DNA from: Symbiodinium natans | Taxonomy: Eukaryota > Sar > Dinophyceae > Suessiales > Symbiodiniaceae | Reading direction: 5' to 3' | DNA: 50,000 nt | Assembly (NCBI GenBank): GCA_905221605.1 | Contig: CAJNDS010000136.1 | Span: forward strand, 317,501 to 367,500 | In this document: positions 40,994-49,721 of the stretch, one piece after another | Layout: each line of letters opens with the position of its first letter | How positions within the stretch are numbered: the first letter of the stretch is position 1 | The notes under the pieces: generated by a model | What the model saw: the letters and a program-made list of their open reading frames with translations, nothing else | The model's database searches: none | What the model was told of the DNA's origin: nothing | Position numbers and translations under genes: made by a program

Positions 40994-41156
40994 TTCATTC
41001 TGAGTGCCCGAAGCCTGATGCCCCGAGCCGCTGTCCGTGGGGGAGGAAACAGAGAGGCCCGAGAGGGCTACTTCCGCTGGAGGTCGCACGTCTCACCCAT
41101 TCCACACGCGCATGGCGAACAGTCAGAACCTCGGCAGCCCCAATGATATAGGGTTA
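40994..41156 (+). CDS. Exon interrupted by a family-B element, right part
   Basis: Two frames are open past 45 codons. The frame that continues the left part reads SECPKPDAPSRCPWGRKQRG and LEVARLTHSTRAWRTVRTSA. The alternative (FILSARSLMPRAAVRGGGNR, EGYFRWRSHVSPIPHAHGEQ) has slightly better codon bias. Another small island at 41168-41217 (GFCTFLINYVAITK) is hydrophobic. Confidence 0.38.
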
Positions 41157-41660
41157 GGGGTTTAGGGCTCTTGGGGTTCTGCACTTTCCTTATCAACTAC
41201 GTGGCCATCACCAAGCTACCCTAAACCCTAAACCCTAAACCCTAAACCCTAAACCCTAAACCTAAACCCTAAACCTAAACCCTAAACTCTAACCCCTAAC
41301 CCCTAGGTTTGGGCTCATGTTTTTCTCTGACCTGTTCGTCGAGGAGACTATTTCAATAACTGGCGTTCCGAGTTGAAGAAGCAGCGCAGATGAGGAATAA
41401 ACCCTAAATCCTAAGCCATAGGCCATGAACCCTAAACCCGTTTTTTTGGAGTCCTATATGTAGTACCTTGAGCATGGAGGGTCGAAGAAAAGATCTAGGG
41501 TGTCTGCCCTAAACCCTGAAGCCAAAACTCAGGCGTTCCCCCTACTATCCCCCTCTTTACTACCCCCCCTCCCCCTCCTAGATTCCCTAAACCGTAAACC
41601 CTAAACCCTAAACCCTAAACCCTAAACCCTAAACCCTTCACGCTAGTTAGGGATAACGAA

Positions 41661-41780
41661 GCTTAATGCTTTCGCCAGCTGCCCCCGACTCAGAGGTTTC
41701 TCTTCTCATGAGTTCTCTATCTCCAACCTCTATGAACCGGTCTTCTGCTGTGTTCTCCCGCCCTTCTTAGTTTCCGGGTT
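41661..41780 (+). CDS. Exon-like island
   Basis: Forty plus-strand codons (LNAFASCPRLRGFSSHEFSI, SNLYEPVFCCVLPPFLVSG) up to a TTTAGGG array, with mixed hydrophobic end. No family recognised. Confidence 0.37.
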
Positions 41781-41822
41781 TAGGGTTTAGGGTTTAGGGT
41801 TTAGGGTTTAGGGTTTAGGGTA

Positions 41823-42113
41823 ATGATTCCAAGGTGTTTGCACGGTTATAGCTGGACTGGTGAGTTGGATGAGAATGAATTTCACGCGCGAAAACTGCGG
41901 GCCGAACTCAATCTCTTGTTTCTCACTTTCATTTTCGTACATTCATTTCGTGCGTCCTTTGTTTTCACTTCTTTCACTGCGTTTCTTACAAATAATGTCC
42001 TCACTCACTTCATTAGTCGGGAATGTACCTACCAGGGTCCTCATGTTCCCTTCATATTCCTCCTACATTCTTGGGGTTCCGTGTTAAGGGGTTTCCCTGT
42101 AGGATCCTTTTGA
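41823..42113 (+). CDS. 96-codon ORF with hydrophobic segment
   Basis: From ATG 41823 after a TTTAGGG array to TGA. Reads GELDENEFHARKLRAELNLL then a Phe/Leu-rich stretch (FLTFIFVHSFRASFVFTS) that could span a membrane. A second plus frame is open too. T-rich third positions differ from the G/C-ending islands, so it may be non-coding. Confidence 0.33.
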   Translation: MIPRCLHGYSWTGELDENEFHARKLRAELNLLFLTFIFVHSFRASFVFTSFTAFLTNNVLTHFISRECTYQGPHVPFIFLLHSWGSVLRGFPVGSF

Positions 42114-42117
42114 TTTA

Positions 42118-42226
42118 GATTGTGCGCCAGGGGTCGGGTCAGGTAAGCTTCCTTGTTTCACGCACGAGGCACCGAAACCGCGGCAAACGTGCCACTTCTC
42201 CTCATAGCTCTGAGTCGGTTGGGGGG
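42118..42226 (+). CDS. Exon-like island holding a repeated exon/intron junction
   Basis: After GATTTAG the frame reads VRQGSGQVSFLVSRTRHRNR then GKRATSPHSSESVGG and meets a TTTAGGG array. A GTAAGC inside it (after TCAG) is a possible earlier donor. The last 42 bases (42196-42237) recur at 43155-43196. Confidence 0.35.
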
Positions 42227-42245
42227 TTTAGGGTTTAGGGTTTAG

Positions 42246-42500
42246 GGTTTAGGGTTGCGGAATAGGACTGGCTATCTAAAACCATTTCTACATCTATCCT
42301 TAGCCCTACTCATGTATCAAAAAAAAAAAAGGCTGTGCTTGGGTTGTCGTGTTACAAAGACAGTCTGAACCTCAGTTTCCATTCCAGAAGTAGCTTTGTG
42401 AGATTGAATGCTGGTAAATTATGAGAAGGACTTCTGGAAATACTTCCGTGAGATGTCTGTGAACCCTAGGCCCTAAACCCTAAACCCTAAACCCATTTTG
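42246..42500. other. Stretch without a supported gene
   Basis: AT-rich unique DNA with a poly-A run at 42320-42331. I see no repeat family, and no frame with coding bias before the Cys-rich exon at 42506. Confidence 0.35.
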
Positions 42501-42505
42501 GGACT

Positions 42506-42642
42506 GATGCGTTCTGTAATCTCAGCAGAAAGAGTGCTTAAAGAGCGCATCGGCCTGAGGGATGCTCCAGCATCTGAGCATAGTCTGTGTTGGAGGTGTG
42601 ATTCATGCATACCAAAATGTGTGAGAAAAAAACCCTGAAGGG
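42506..42642 (+). CDS. Cys-rich exon (possible zinc-binding region), first part
   Basis: Reads MRSVISAERVLKERIGLRDA then PASEHSLCWRCDSCIPKC and VRKKP to TGA. C-x2-C-x2-C-x3-C spacing suggests metal binding. Helix-like start without low complexity. The overlapping minus ORF is Ser/His-rich. Confidence 0.42.
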
Positions 42643-42671
42643 TACTCTGACATCTTTGTGCCAAGAGAGTG

Positions 42672-42781
42672 ATTCATTTGCGAAAGATGCCACCTGGTGC
42701 ACCCGCAGAAGAACCGCAGAAGAACAGACGAACGTACAGCCCGTGGCTCGGCTCTGACTGCCCTGAATGCATTCTCTCGCT
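42672..42781 (+). CDS. Cys/His exon (possible zinc-binding region), second part
   Basis: Reads FICERCHLVHPQKNRRRTDE then RTARGSALTALNAFSR, before a 70-bp (CT)n tract. C-x2-C followed by H-x2-H is a plausible metal-binding set, and with the preceding exon forms a Cys-rich pair. The junction between them is not resolved. Confidence 0.4.
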
Positions 42782-42792
42782 CTCTCTGTCTG

Positions 42793-42851
<59 letters not shown>

Positions 42852-43042
42852 GTTTCTGTCTTTCAATTCCATCTCACTCTTTTGAAAACCCAAAACCCTA
42901 AAGCCTAAACCCCAAAAATCTTGAGCCTTCGGCTCGAGGCTTCGGTGCCATTCGTACCTGTTTCGCGCCTCAATTACTAAACAAGGGTTTAGGGTTTAGG
43001 GTTTAGGGTTTACGGTTTACGGTTTAGGGTTTAGGGTTTAGG

Positions 43043-43113
43043 CTATGACTGAGGAAGAAATGAGCAGATCTGAAGCCTTTCTTGGAGAACTGCCTGCGCT
43101 GCTTCTCTGCGCC
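43043..43113 (+). CDS. Short exon-like island ending in TAA
   Basis: Reads MTEEEMSRSEAFLGELPALL then L-C-A and TAA, just after a TTTAGGG array. Acidic helix-like start. It could be a terminal exon. Beyond it, DNA to 43196 ends in the 42-bp junction repeat. Confidence 0.33.
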
Positions 43114-43663
43114 TAAAGCCTTCTGCCCCTCGCAAGGCCAGATTCCGCAAGCCTTTCTCCTCATAGCTCTGAGTCGGTTGGGGGGTTTAGGGTTTAAGGT
43201 TTAGGGTGTAGGGTTTAGGGTAGTAGAGAATTCGGTGCCCGATATAGCCCCCGGCGACCAGCCGCAGACCGGAATCAACAAGGTGTCCCCATGTAACCCT
43301 TTCAGGGACTACCTGGCGCTCTGTTTACCTACAGGTCAGTGGCAACTACCCCTTCATTTACTAGGTATACGATACGGGCGTGAATAATTAGAATAGGGTT
43401 TTGGGGGCCAGGATCGTCCAATGATAAAGGGACCGCAAGGCTAATACCACTAGTAATTGTTCCGACCCCGATATTAACCCATGAAAGCTGTGGGTAAAGC
43501 GGGCCCCAGGTCTAGATTCCCTGCGTGAGCCCGCTAAGTTAGCAAAGCTACCAAAGTTGTTCGAGGGCCCGCCAGGCCGCCATGATACCCCCCCCCCCCC
43601 TTCAGGTTGAGGGTGTAGGGTGTAGGGTAGGGCTTACGGGTTAGGCTTCAGGGTTTAGGGTGT

Positions 43664-43759
43664 ACCTGGGACTCTCTTTTACCCACAGGTTTTTTTATGG
43701 CTTACATCTAACTGACTAAGGGGTAGTTTGCTACCAATCTGTAGTAGAGTCCAAGGTAG
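43664..43759 (+). mobile_element. Family-D element ending at an acceptor
   Basis: ACCTGGGACTCTCTTTTACC to GTAGTAGAGTCCAAGGTAG. The final AG is followed by G and an open frame. A shorter copy is at 49089-49150 (ACCTGGGACTCC..GAGTCCCAGGTA), and a diverged one near 43304-43375. Confidence 0.55.
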
Positions 43760-43852
43760 GCGTCCTGCGGAGACCGAGCTGCCTCCTCCCATCCGGACCC
43801 ACCAGAAACCTGGTCACACCCTCCGATGCACCAAATCTCCGAACCTATTAGG
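43760..43852 (+). CDS. Exon abutting a family-D element
   Basis: The element end AGAGTCCAAGGTAG supplies AG/G. The frame reads VLRRPSCLLPSGPTRNLVTP then SDAPNLRTY to TAG, before TTTAGGG repeats. G/C-ending codons in the first half. Confidence 0.38.
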
Positions 43853-44131
43853 GTTTAGGGTTTAGGGTTTAGGGGGCTTAGGGTTTAGGGTTAGAGTGGG
43901 AAGGGCCCTGCATGTCTGGGTTGCGATGAGATTTTTTCAAGTTCGCCGAACTTTCTCAATGTAGGGCAAGCTCAGGAGCGATCCCAGTTGTGAGCCAATT
44001 CTCCGGGTGTAAACGGACATCCTGGCATTAGACCGTTCAGGGCTAAACACTGGGGCTTGGGTTTAGGGTTTGGGGTGCATCCGAACTTACCCTAAACCCT
44101 AAACCCCAAACCCTAAATCCTAAACCCTGAG

Positions 44132-44351
44132 TTCCTTAACAAGAATCTTGTCTCCACACTCTCGAAGCAAAACCTGTGGCTAGCCCCTGCCTTACCAGGA
44201 ATACCCTGGTCTCTAGAACCGCCGGCTCATGGAGTATATGTGCGGCAAGCACCCCTCAATGTTCATGGAGTATCTTGTGCGGAAAGAATTAGCACCCCAA
44301 GCGTTCATGGAGTAGATGTGCGGCGAGAAGGCCGGTCTTTAGAATGTCCTT
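44132..44351 (+). CDS. Long open exon with H-G-V repeats, interrupted by a family-B element
   Basis: About 73 codons open: NKNLVSTLSKQNLWLAPALP, then three imperfect units beginning H-G-V (HGVYVRQAPLNV, HGVSCAERISTPSV, HGVDVRREGRSLECP). The units are about 36-45 bp each in DNA (44227-44325). It runs straight into the element at 44352. No family recognised. Confidence 0.45.
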
Positions 44352-44465
44352 CTTGGTAGCCCCGTGGTACCCTTTTCCCTTTCATGGGTTTCAAGGTTCC
44401 CTTTTTTAAGCAACCAACCCAAAAAAGGGTGCCCCTCATCAGAATATGGTTGCTGGGCTGCCAAG
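44352..44465 (+). mobile_element. Family-B element without telomere array
   Basis: CTTGGTAGCCCCGTGGTACC to TTGCTGGGCTGCCAAG, 114 bp, with the shared core (GGTTCCCTT..AACCAACCCAAAAAAGGGTG). Flanks CCTT and ACTT differ by one base. It splits an ORF that becomes continuous on removal. This is the simplest copy and shows the element's basic size. Confidence 0.6.
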
Positions 44466-44507
44466 ACTTTTGCGCAGGCTGAGAGATTCAAAGTTGTAGT
44501 TGACTGA
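44466..44507 (+). CDS. Continuation after the family-B element, to a stop
   Basis: Removing the element and one 4-bp flank joins TGT CCT T to TT GCG CAG, giving CPFAQAERFKVVVD and TGA at 44505. The exact frame match across the element is the evidence; the tail itself is short. Confidence 0.4.
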   Translation, partial: TFAQAERFKVVVD

Positions 44508-44519
44508 GCCGGCGGTGCC

Positions 44520-44866
44520 GTGTTTTCCCTGTGCTTTCGGTACTTGTACAAGGGGGCCCCCTTTACTATAGGAACTGTAGATAAGGGGCTTAGGACCTAA
44601 TGTAGGGTCCTTATAACCCAACTCAGGGCCCTTATGACTCTACTTAGAACTAGGGGCGGGGCACCTCCTTGTATTGTACGGTAGAATAGAATATGCCTCA
44701 TTTTGAAAAAGAGCCTCAGTTCTGCTGTATTAACAACTGAGGCTGCCACCAGTCGATCAGGGACTGCTTCAGACAGAAGCCAAAATCCTTCAACGTGCAA
44801 CGCCTCTCCAGGGCACCTTCCGCCTGAAGCCCTCTGGTAGATCTTGCAGATACCCTACCAGTTGCC
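44520..44866. other. Stretch with element debris and ambiguous frames
   Basis: Family-A-like debris (TTATAACCCAACTCAG, ACTTAGAAC) to 44660, then about 200 bp open in two plus frames and one minus frame (VEGFWLLSEAVPDRLVAA on minus; SIRDCFRQKPKSFNVQRL on plus). No evidence decides. Confidence 0.3.
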
Positions 44867-44867
44867 G

Positions 44868-44963
44868 TAAGAACCCCAAAAGAATCAAGAATAACAATCC
44901 CGATATTACCCTGAATAAGGAAGAATATTCTTTAGCTTTTGGGGTTCTTAAGCAATTAGTAGT
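44868..44963 (+). mobile_element. Family-F inverted-repeat element
   Basis: TAAGAACCCCAAAAGAATCA to CTTTTGGGGTTCTTAAGCAA with an AACAATCCCGATATTACC core. Further copies: 3287-3372 (TTGCTTAAGAACCCCCAAAA), 39024-39135 and, diverged, 27240-27347. Confidence 0.55.
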
Positions 44964-45024
44964 ACCCGAAAGCCATCTGAAGACAGAAAGCAGCAACCCC
45001 CCCCCCCACCCCCTCCCCCACCTG

Positions 45025-45096
45025 CACAACCCTAAACCCTAAACCCTAAGCCCTAAACCCTAAACCCTAAACCCTAAACCCTAAACCCTAAACCCC
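45025..45096 (-). repeat. CCCTAAA array
   Basis: About ten units after a C-rich run; downstream, minus- and plus-strand frames are both open (45110-45230) and I cannot choose between them. Confidence 0.85.
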
Positions 45097-45439
45097 ATCC
45101 TAAAGTGCGGAGCTGTCCCAGAACGACCGGGCGATTCTTGGCCCACCACCGCCAGATGTGTACAGGGTCCACAGGACCTGCGCGCAGGCCGCAGGCCTGT
45201 TGATTTGCACCGGCTTTGTCTCGTTAAAAGAATCCCCGAAGCACCCAAAACCCTCAACCCATTCGACCGCGTAAGCCTAAGCCCTGAGAACAGAAGCCCT
45301 GACCCTGCAATCTGAACTGGGCTTAGGGTTCAGGGTTTAGGGTTAGGGTTTAGGGGATTAGGGTTTATGGGATTAGGGTTTAGGGTTTAGGGTTTAGAAT
45401 TTAGGGTTTGGGGTTTAGGGTTTAGGGGATTAGGGCTAA

Positions 45440-45670
45440 ATCCACGCCAAGGGCTTTCTTGGCATCTCAAAATGCCAAGGGGGCTCACCAAACCTGATGG
45501 ACTCTCGCATCAAGCAACTATCCTAGGTAGGATAAGCGGGACCTTTAAAGGGGAGCCCTTCTGGACCCTCTTCTGGCTCTCTTAAACAGGGACCTTATTC
45601 AGAGGGTCTATATCCGCAAGGGTCCCCCTAATCCTATCCCCTGAACTCATATCTCGGTAGAGCCTTGGGA
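45440..45670. other. Stretch with hairpins and element debris
   Basis: Contains the perfect inverted repeat CTTGGCATCTCAAAATGCCAAG at 45462-45483 and a probable diverged element (TCCTAGGTAGGATAAGCGGG..ATCCTATCCCC). No convincing exon. Confidence 0.4.
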
Positions 45671-45671
45671 C

Positions 45672-45750
45672 AGTTTGTATTCTCCCTTATTGGGTTTAAG
45701 AGGATCATGTTCAGGAATATTTTTCAGAGGGTTTTAAGTTTTAAGGGCCA
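45672..45750 (+). mobile_element. Family-L repeat
   Basis: CCCTTATTGGGTTTAAGAGG, TTTTTCAGAGGGTTTTAAG and GGGCCATCCTAG recur at 46846-46923, and the first part at 6257-6285. A further small family with TTATAAGGGAATCCTACT occurs at 8893-8965 and 45930-45985. Confidence 0.45.
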
Positions 45751-46004
45751 TCCTAGACTTACATATGAAGTTACCAGAAGCCCCAAATTGAAGCTTCGAC
45801 CTTTGTCTTCGCTCGCCTGCCAGGGTGACGATGAGTGAGCCCGGGACGGTTCAGATCCTTTCGCTCAGAGCCCAAGACACCCTCAATTCAGGCATAGGAC
45901 TCTATGTACATGAGGTTGCGAAATTTTACTAGGGGTGCCTTATAAGGGAATCCTACTATTTAGGGACTTTTTTAGGGGTCCCCTGTCTTCGTCAACCCCC
46001 AATC

Positions 46005-46143
46005 GAGTTTGAGGTCTACTGTATTCCTTGGTTACGTGGCCAGTTTTCTCCCCCCCCTCCCTCAAAGTCGCTGGCTCTGGAAGATTTGACTCTGGAAAAA
46101 GCGCTCACAGGGGGCCGCCACAGACTTGACAGTAGGTGGTTTA
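46005..46143 (+). CDS. Exon-like island
   Basis: Open plus-strand frame ending KSLALEDLTLEKALTGGRHR then LDSRW at a TTTAGGG array; its start crosses a short poly-C run. Helix-like acidic/Leu-rich segment. An earlier island at 45790-45930 (MSEPGTVQILSLRAQDTLNS) is also open. Confidence 0.33.
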
Positions 46144-46180
46144 GGGTTTAGGGTTTAGGGTTTAGGGTTTAGGGTTCAGG

Positions 46181-46408
46181 GCGCTGGGGCCTACTGTCAC
46201 AGGGGATCCTCAGTACACGCCCTGAGATGCGCTTAGAAGGGGAAAGCTACATGAGGGCCCTGGATTGTTGGGGAGGGACGGGCTTTGCCACAGTCTGGGC
46301 TCCCGGACCTTTTCAGACTTGTTCACACCCGTGCAAAACCGGTCTAGGGCTTGGGGTTAAGGCTGCAACTTCAATGTCCACACATGCGGGCGCAGGGGCA
46401 GTATGAGC
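46181..46408 (+). CDS. 75-codon open exon-like island
   Basis: Directly after a TTTAGGG array: GRWGLLSQGILSTRPEMRLE, GESYMRALDCWGGTGFATVW, then PFQTCSHPCKTGLGLGVKAA to TGA. A minus-strand ORF (46313-46555) overlaps its end. No family recognised. Confidence 0.35.
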
Positions 46409-46495
46409 ACAACTCAGTATGAATCCCCATGCCCAGCAGCTTTTTGGCGTCTTCTCGGCTTTGTCAAGAAAGGGCCCGTGGCTCGTAGTGTTTAG

Positions 46496-46675
46496 GGCAA
46501 AGCCGGACAAGGTGCTGGTAGCGAAGTAGCACCTGCCAAGGTGGTGCACCATCATGCAATTGAGCCTTTCAAGACCCTTTCTCGCCAGAGGCGCAGGCGA
46601 ACTGAAGATGCCACTTGGTCAGACTTGGTTGCGGGCCTCAGAGCTGTCTGTCTTGGGTGTTGTTTGTGGAGAGAG
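46496..46675 (+). CDS. Exon-like island before a (GA)n tract
   Basis: TTTAG acceptor candidate then GG CAA AGC. The frame reads SEVAPAKVVHHHAIEPFKTL, then QRRRRTEDATWSDLVAGLRA and VCLGCCLW before GAGAGA repeats code Arg/Glu. Basic plus Trp/Leu-rich composition; no family recognised. Confidence 0.37.
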
Positions 46676-47257
46676 ACAGGAGGGACGGAGAGAGAGAGAG
46701 AGAGGGAGGGAGAGAGAGACAGAGACAGAGAGAGAGAGAGAGAGCGAGCGAGAGGGAAGCGCGGTGAGACCGCGCTGTGTTTCAAAAAGAAGTAAGCCCC
46801 TATAAGCCCTACGCAAACCCTTTACTAGTCAGGCCCTTGGGACATTTTCCGATTTCCCTTATCGGGTGTTATGAGGAATGTTTTTCAGAGGGTTTCAGGC
46901 TAAGTTTCAGGGCCATCCTAGTTGAAGCAAGCTTGGACCTGGACCGCGCAAGTCTGTGAAGCGCTGTGGCTTCGTATGGTCCCTTAGCCCTGCCTATAGG
47001 GATGCGAAGTATGGGTCCTGATTTCGGTTTAGGGTTTCGGGTTTAGGGTTTAGGGTTTAGGGTTACCCAAAATTAAGGGCCCATACTTGGATCCTTAGAC
47101 AAGTGTGAGCTCATGTGAGGGTACCGCGTCTGCCTCGGGGATGGGAGGCCTGCAAACCCGTGTAGAAACCAAACCGCCGAACGTTTGATGGAACCCGAAG
47201 ACCCCAAGACCCTAAGACCCTAAGACCCTAAGACCCTAAACCCTAAACCCTATACCC

Positions 47258-47359
47258 GAGGCCAAAGGTGGAGTCTTTGCGGCCGTCCCCCCAGCAGAGA
47301 TGGAACTTGAGAGTCGTCGCCAAGCCACCTGTTTAATCGAGGGGTCGGAATCATAATTA
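47258..47359 (+). CDS. Exon-like island ending in TAA
   Basis: Reads EAKGGVFAAVPPAEMELESR then RQATCLIEGSES and TAA, G/C-ending codons, between CCCTAAG/CCCTAAA and TTTAGGG repeats. Confidence 0.38.
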
Positions 47360-47574
47360 GGGTTTAGGGTTTAGGGTTCAGGGTTCAGGGCTTAGGGTTG
47401 TAATTTGTAATAGTATCCCCTCATGGTCCACATATAGTTATACTATAATCGCCCCCCCCCCCCCCCCTCAAAAAAAAATCTAATGAAGAGAAGGTGGGGT
47501 TTAGGGTGCCTCCCCCCCCCCACTAAAAGTGCTCAGACCCGACAGCCGAAGGCCCTTCCTCCTGTCCTGCATGG

Positions 47575-47715
47575 GTTTAGGGTTTGGGGTTTAGGGTTTA
47601 GGGTCTAGGGTCTAGGGTTTAGGGTTTAGGGTTTAGGGCTTAGGGTTTAGGGTCTAGGGTTTAGGGTTTAGGGTTTAGGGTCTAGGGTCTGGGGTCTAGG
47701 GTTTAGGGTTTAGGG
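47575..47715 (+). repeat. TTTAGGG/TCTAGGG mixed array
   Basis: Alternating TTTAGGG, TCTAGGG and TTTGGGG units, another mixed-variant block. Confidence 0.85.
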
Positions 47716-48025
47716 GCCTATTCAGTATAAGGGTTAGTCCGGCTTGTGGGCTCATCCAGGCACGTTTGTTTTCTAGAGTTTGAACCCTAAACCCTAAACC
47801 CTAAACCCTAAACCTTAAACCGAACGCTTAACCCTAAACCCTTAAACCCTTTCAATTGCTAACATCTTGTTCCTGCTTCTGGGGGCGCGCTGTGCCGTCA
47901 GCTGCCTAAACCCTAAACCCTATACCCTAAACCCTAAACCCCAAACCCTAAACCCTAAACCCCAAACCCCAAACCCTAAACCCTAAACCCTAAACCCACA
48001 GTGCGGCCGAGGTTGACAAACCCGT

Positions 48026-48110
48026 GGGTTGGCGCCCATGAGCTGCGTTTGTCTTCGCGTCTGTAGGGCTTTAGGGCGCCCATGAGCTGCGTCTGTCTTT
48101 GCGTCTGCAG
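48026..48110 (+). repeat. 43-bp tandem duplication
   Basis: GCGCCCATGAGCTGCGTTTG..CTGTAGGGCTTTAG is repeated with few changes, and its end GGGCTTTAGG is the seed of the octamer array that follows. Confidence 0.7.
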
Positions 48111-48214
48111 GGCTTTAGGGCTTTAGGGCTTTAGGGCTTTAGGGCTTTAGGGCTTTAGGGCTTTAGGGCTTTAGGGCTTTAGGGCTTTAGGGCTTTAGGG
48201 CTTTAGGGCTTTAG
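48107..48214 (+). repeat. TTTAGGGC octamer array
   Basis: About thirteen perfect 8-base units (GGGCTTTA), then plain TTTAGGG-like repeats. An 8-base variant amplified with perfect register. Confidence 0.85.
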
Positions 48215-48683
48215 GGTTAGGGTTTATAGGTTTTAGGGTTTAGGGTTTAGGGTAGGGTTTATAGGTTTTAGGGTTTAGGGTTTCGGGTTTCGGGTTTAGG
48301 ATTTAGGGTTTGGGGTTTTCGAATGGGCATGCCGCCGCCAGACGCCCCCTTCCGCGTCCTATAGTAGGGCTAGGACTTAGGGCTTAGGGCTAGGTGCCGG
48401 GTATATAAGGGTATCTACTTGGGTTTTCTAAGGACGAAGAAAACGGGTACATAAGGGGACCCCATTTGAGGGCCCAGATGCAGGGACCGTGCAACTACCC
48501 TTAGATTAGGGTTTAGGGTTTAGGGTCTAGGGTTTAGGGTTTTAGGGTTTTAGGGTTTTAGGGTTTTAGGGTTTAGGGGTTTAGGGTTTGGGGTTTAGGG
48601 TTTAGGGTTTAGGGTTTAGGGTTTAGGGTTTAGGGGTTTAGGGTTTGGGGTTTAGGGTTTTAGGGTTTAGGTTTCATTTTTGA

Positions 48684-48802
48684 CAGTCGTCTGCCATATG
48701 ATCCCCGCTCCATTACCCTCGCTTCTTTTAAGGGGTGGTGTGCCCTAGGCCCGACTTCGGCGGTGGAGCCGGCTTGCTTCCGTGGGATGGTAGAGGGATT
48801 AG
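48684..48802 (+). CDS. Exon-like island
   Basis: After TTTTTGACAG the frame reads SRLPYDPRSITLASFKGWCA then LGPTSAVEPACFRGMVEGL, to telomere-like repeats. An alternative end is AAG/GG at 48732. Small neighbouring islands: 47850-47908 (IANILFLLLGARCAVSC) and 48316-48363 (MGMPPPDAPFRVL). Confidence 0.36.
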
Positions 48803-49246
48803 GGGTTTAGGGGTTTAGGGGTTCAGGGTTTAGGGTTTAGGGTTTAGGGGTTTAGGGTTTAGGGTTTCGGGTTTAGGGTTTTGGGATGCAGAAAGGTTTA
48901 GGGTTTAGAGAGTGGCGTTTTCAAGCTGGATGCTTTTAGAGGTGTGGCTCTGAGGCATGTGGAAAGCCGGGGAAGGGTTAGGACTTGAGGTTCCATGTTG
49001 AAGAGAAGAGAAGTTGACGTTTCATCGTCGGGGCTTTCAATTTGGGATGTCTTCCCCCAATGCCACCAGCTTCAGGGCTTTAGGGTTTACCTGGGACTCC
49101 ACTTACAGTTCAGTAGTAGCCACCCAGTCATAGAAAGAGAGTCCCAGGTAGGATTTAGGTCCCAGTACGATGCCCCAAACCCTCTAAACCCCATCTCTTG
49201 CCGCCCTAAACCCTACACCCTAAACCCTGAACCCTAAGCCACTAAT

Positions 49247-49305
49247 TTCAACGCCAGGATGTCGTGGCCCTTGTTCTTGAGGCTGTCGGCGGCCCCAATG
49301 CACCA
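49247..49305 (-). CDS. Minus-strand exon-like island
   Basis: After a GGTTCAG acceptor (minus sense) the frame reads AWCIGAADSLKNKGHDILAL then K-L-V with almost wholly G/C third positions. A plus frame (FNARMSWPLFLRLSAAPMHQ) is open over the same bases, so strand is not certain. Confidence 0.33.
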
Positions 49306-49466
49306 AGCACCTGAACCCGGCACCAGTTTTCAATAAGATGGCCAGATTGAGGGAGCTGAGGTTTAGGGTTAGTTTCGGGCCCGGATGCCGAAAAGTTTAT
49401 GGTTTAGGGTGTCGGAGTTTAGGGTTTAGGGTGTAGTGATTAGATTTTGGAAGGTTTTCAGAGGGG

Positions 49467-49535
49467 GGAGTCACCGGAGCTCGTCTGCCGGGCGTTGCGT
49501 GAAGTTTTTGTTGCATTAAGCCCCTGAACCCCAAA
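49467..49535 (+). CDS. Exon-like island
   Basis: GGTTTTCAG acceptor, then RGESPELVCRALREVFVALS before CCCTGAA/CCCCAAA repeats. The next island, 49568-49717, is open for about 48 codons (KYLETTDATQLSPHQFSPPN) to TAG. Confidence 0.35.
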
Positions 49536-49721
49536 CCCTAACCCCCAAAACCCTGAACCCCAAACAACTCTTAAACAAATACCTGGAGACTACAGATGCT
49601 ACCCAACTCAGCCCTCACCAATTTTCGCCTCCAAACCGAAAGGTCGCTAACTCCAAGAATATGGGGGCATGTTACACACCCCAAGTATATGGTGAGAATG
49701 TTGTAGTATTGTAGCCTAAAC

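Noticed and set aside
42912-42935. Reverse-strand spliced-leader remnant (CTTGAGCC)
   Set aside because: Only eight bases match and the following bases form a local hairpin (CTTGAGCC..GGCTCGAGG).
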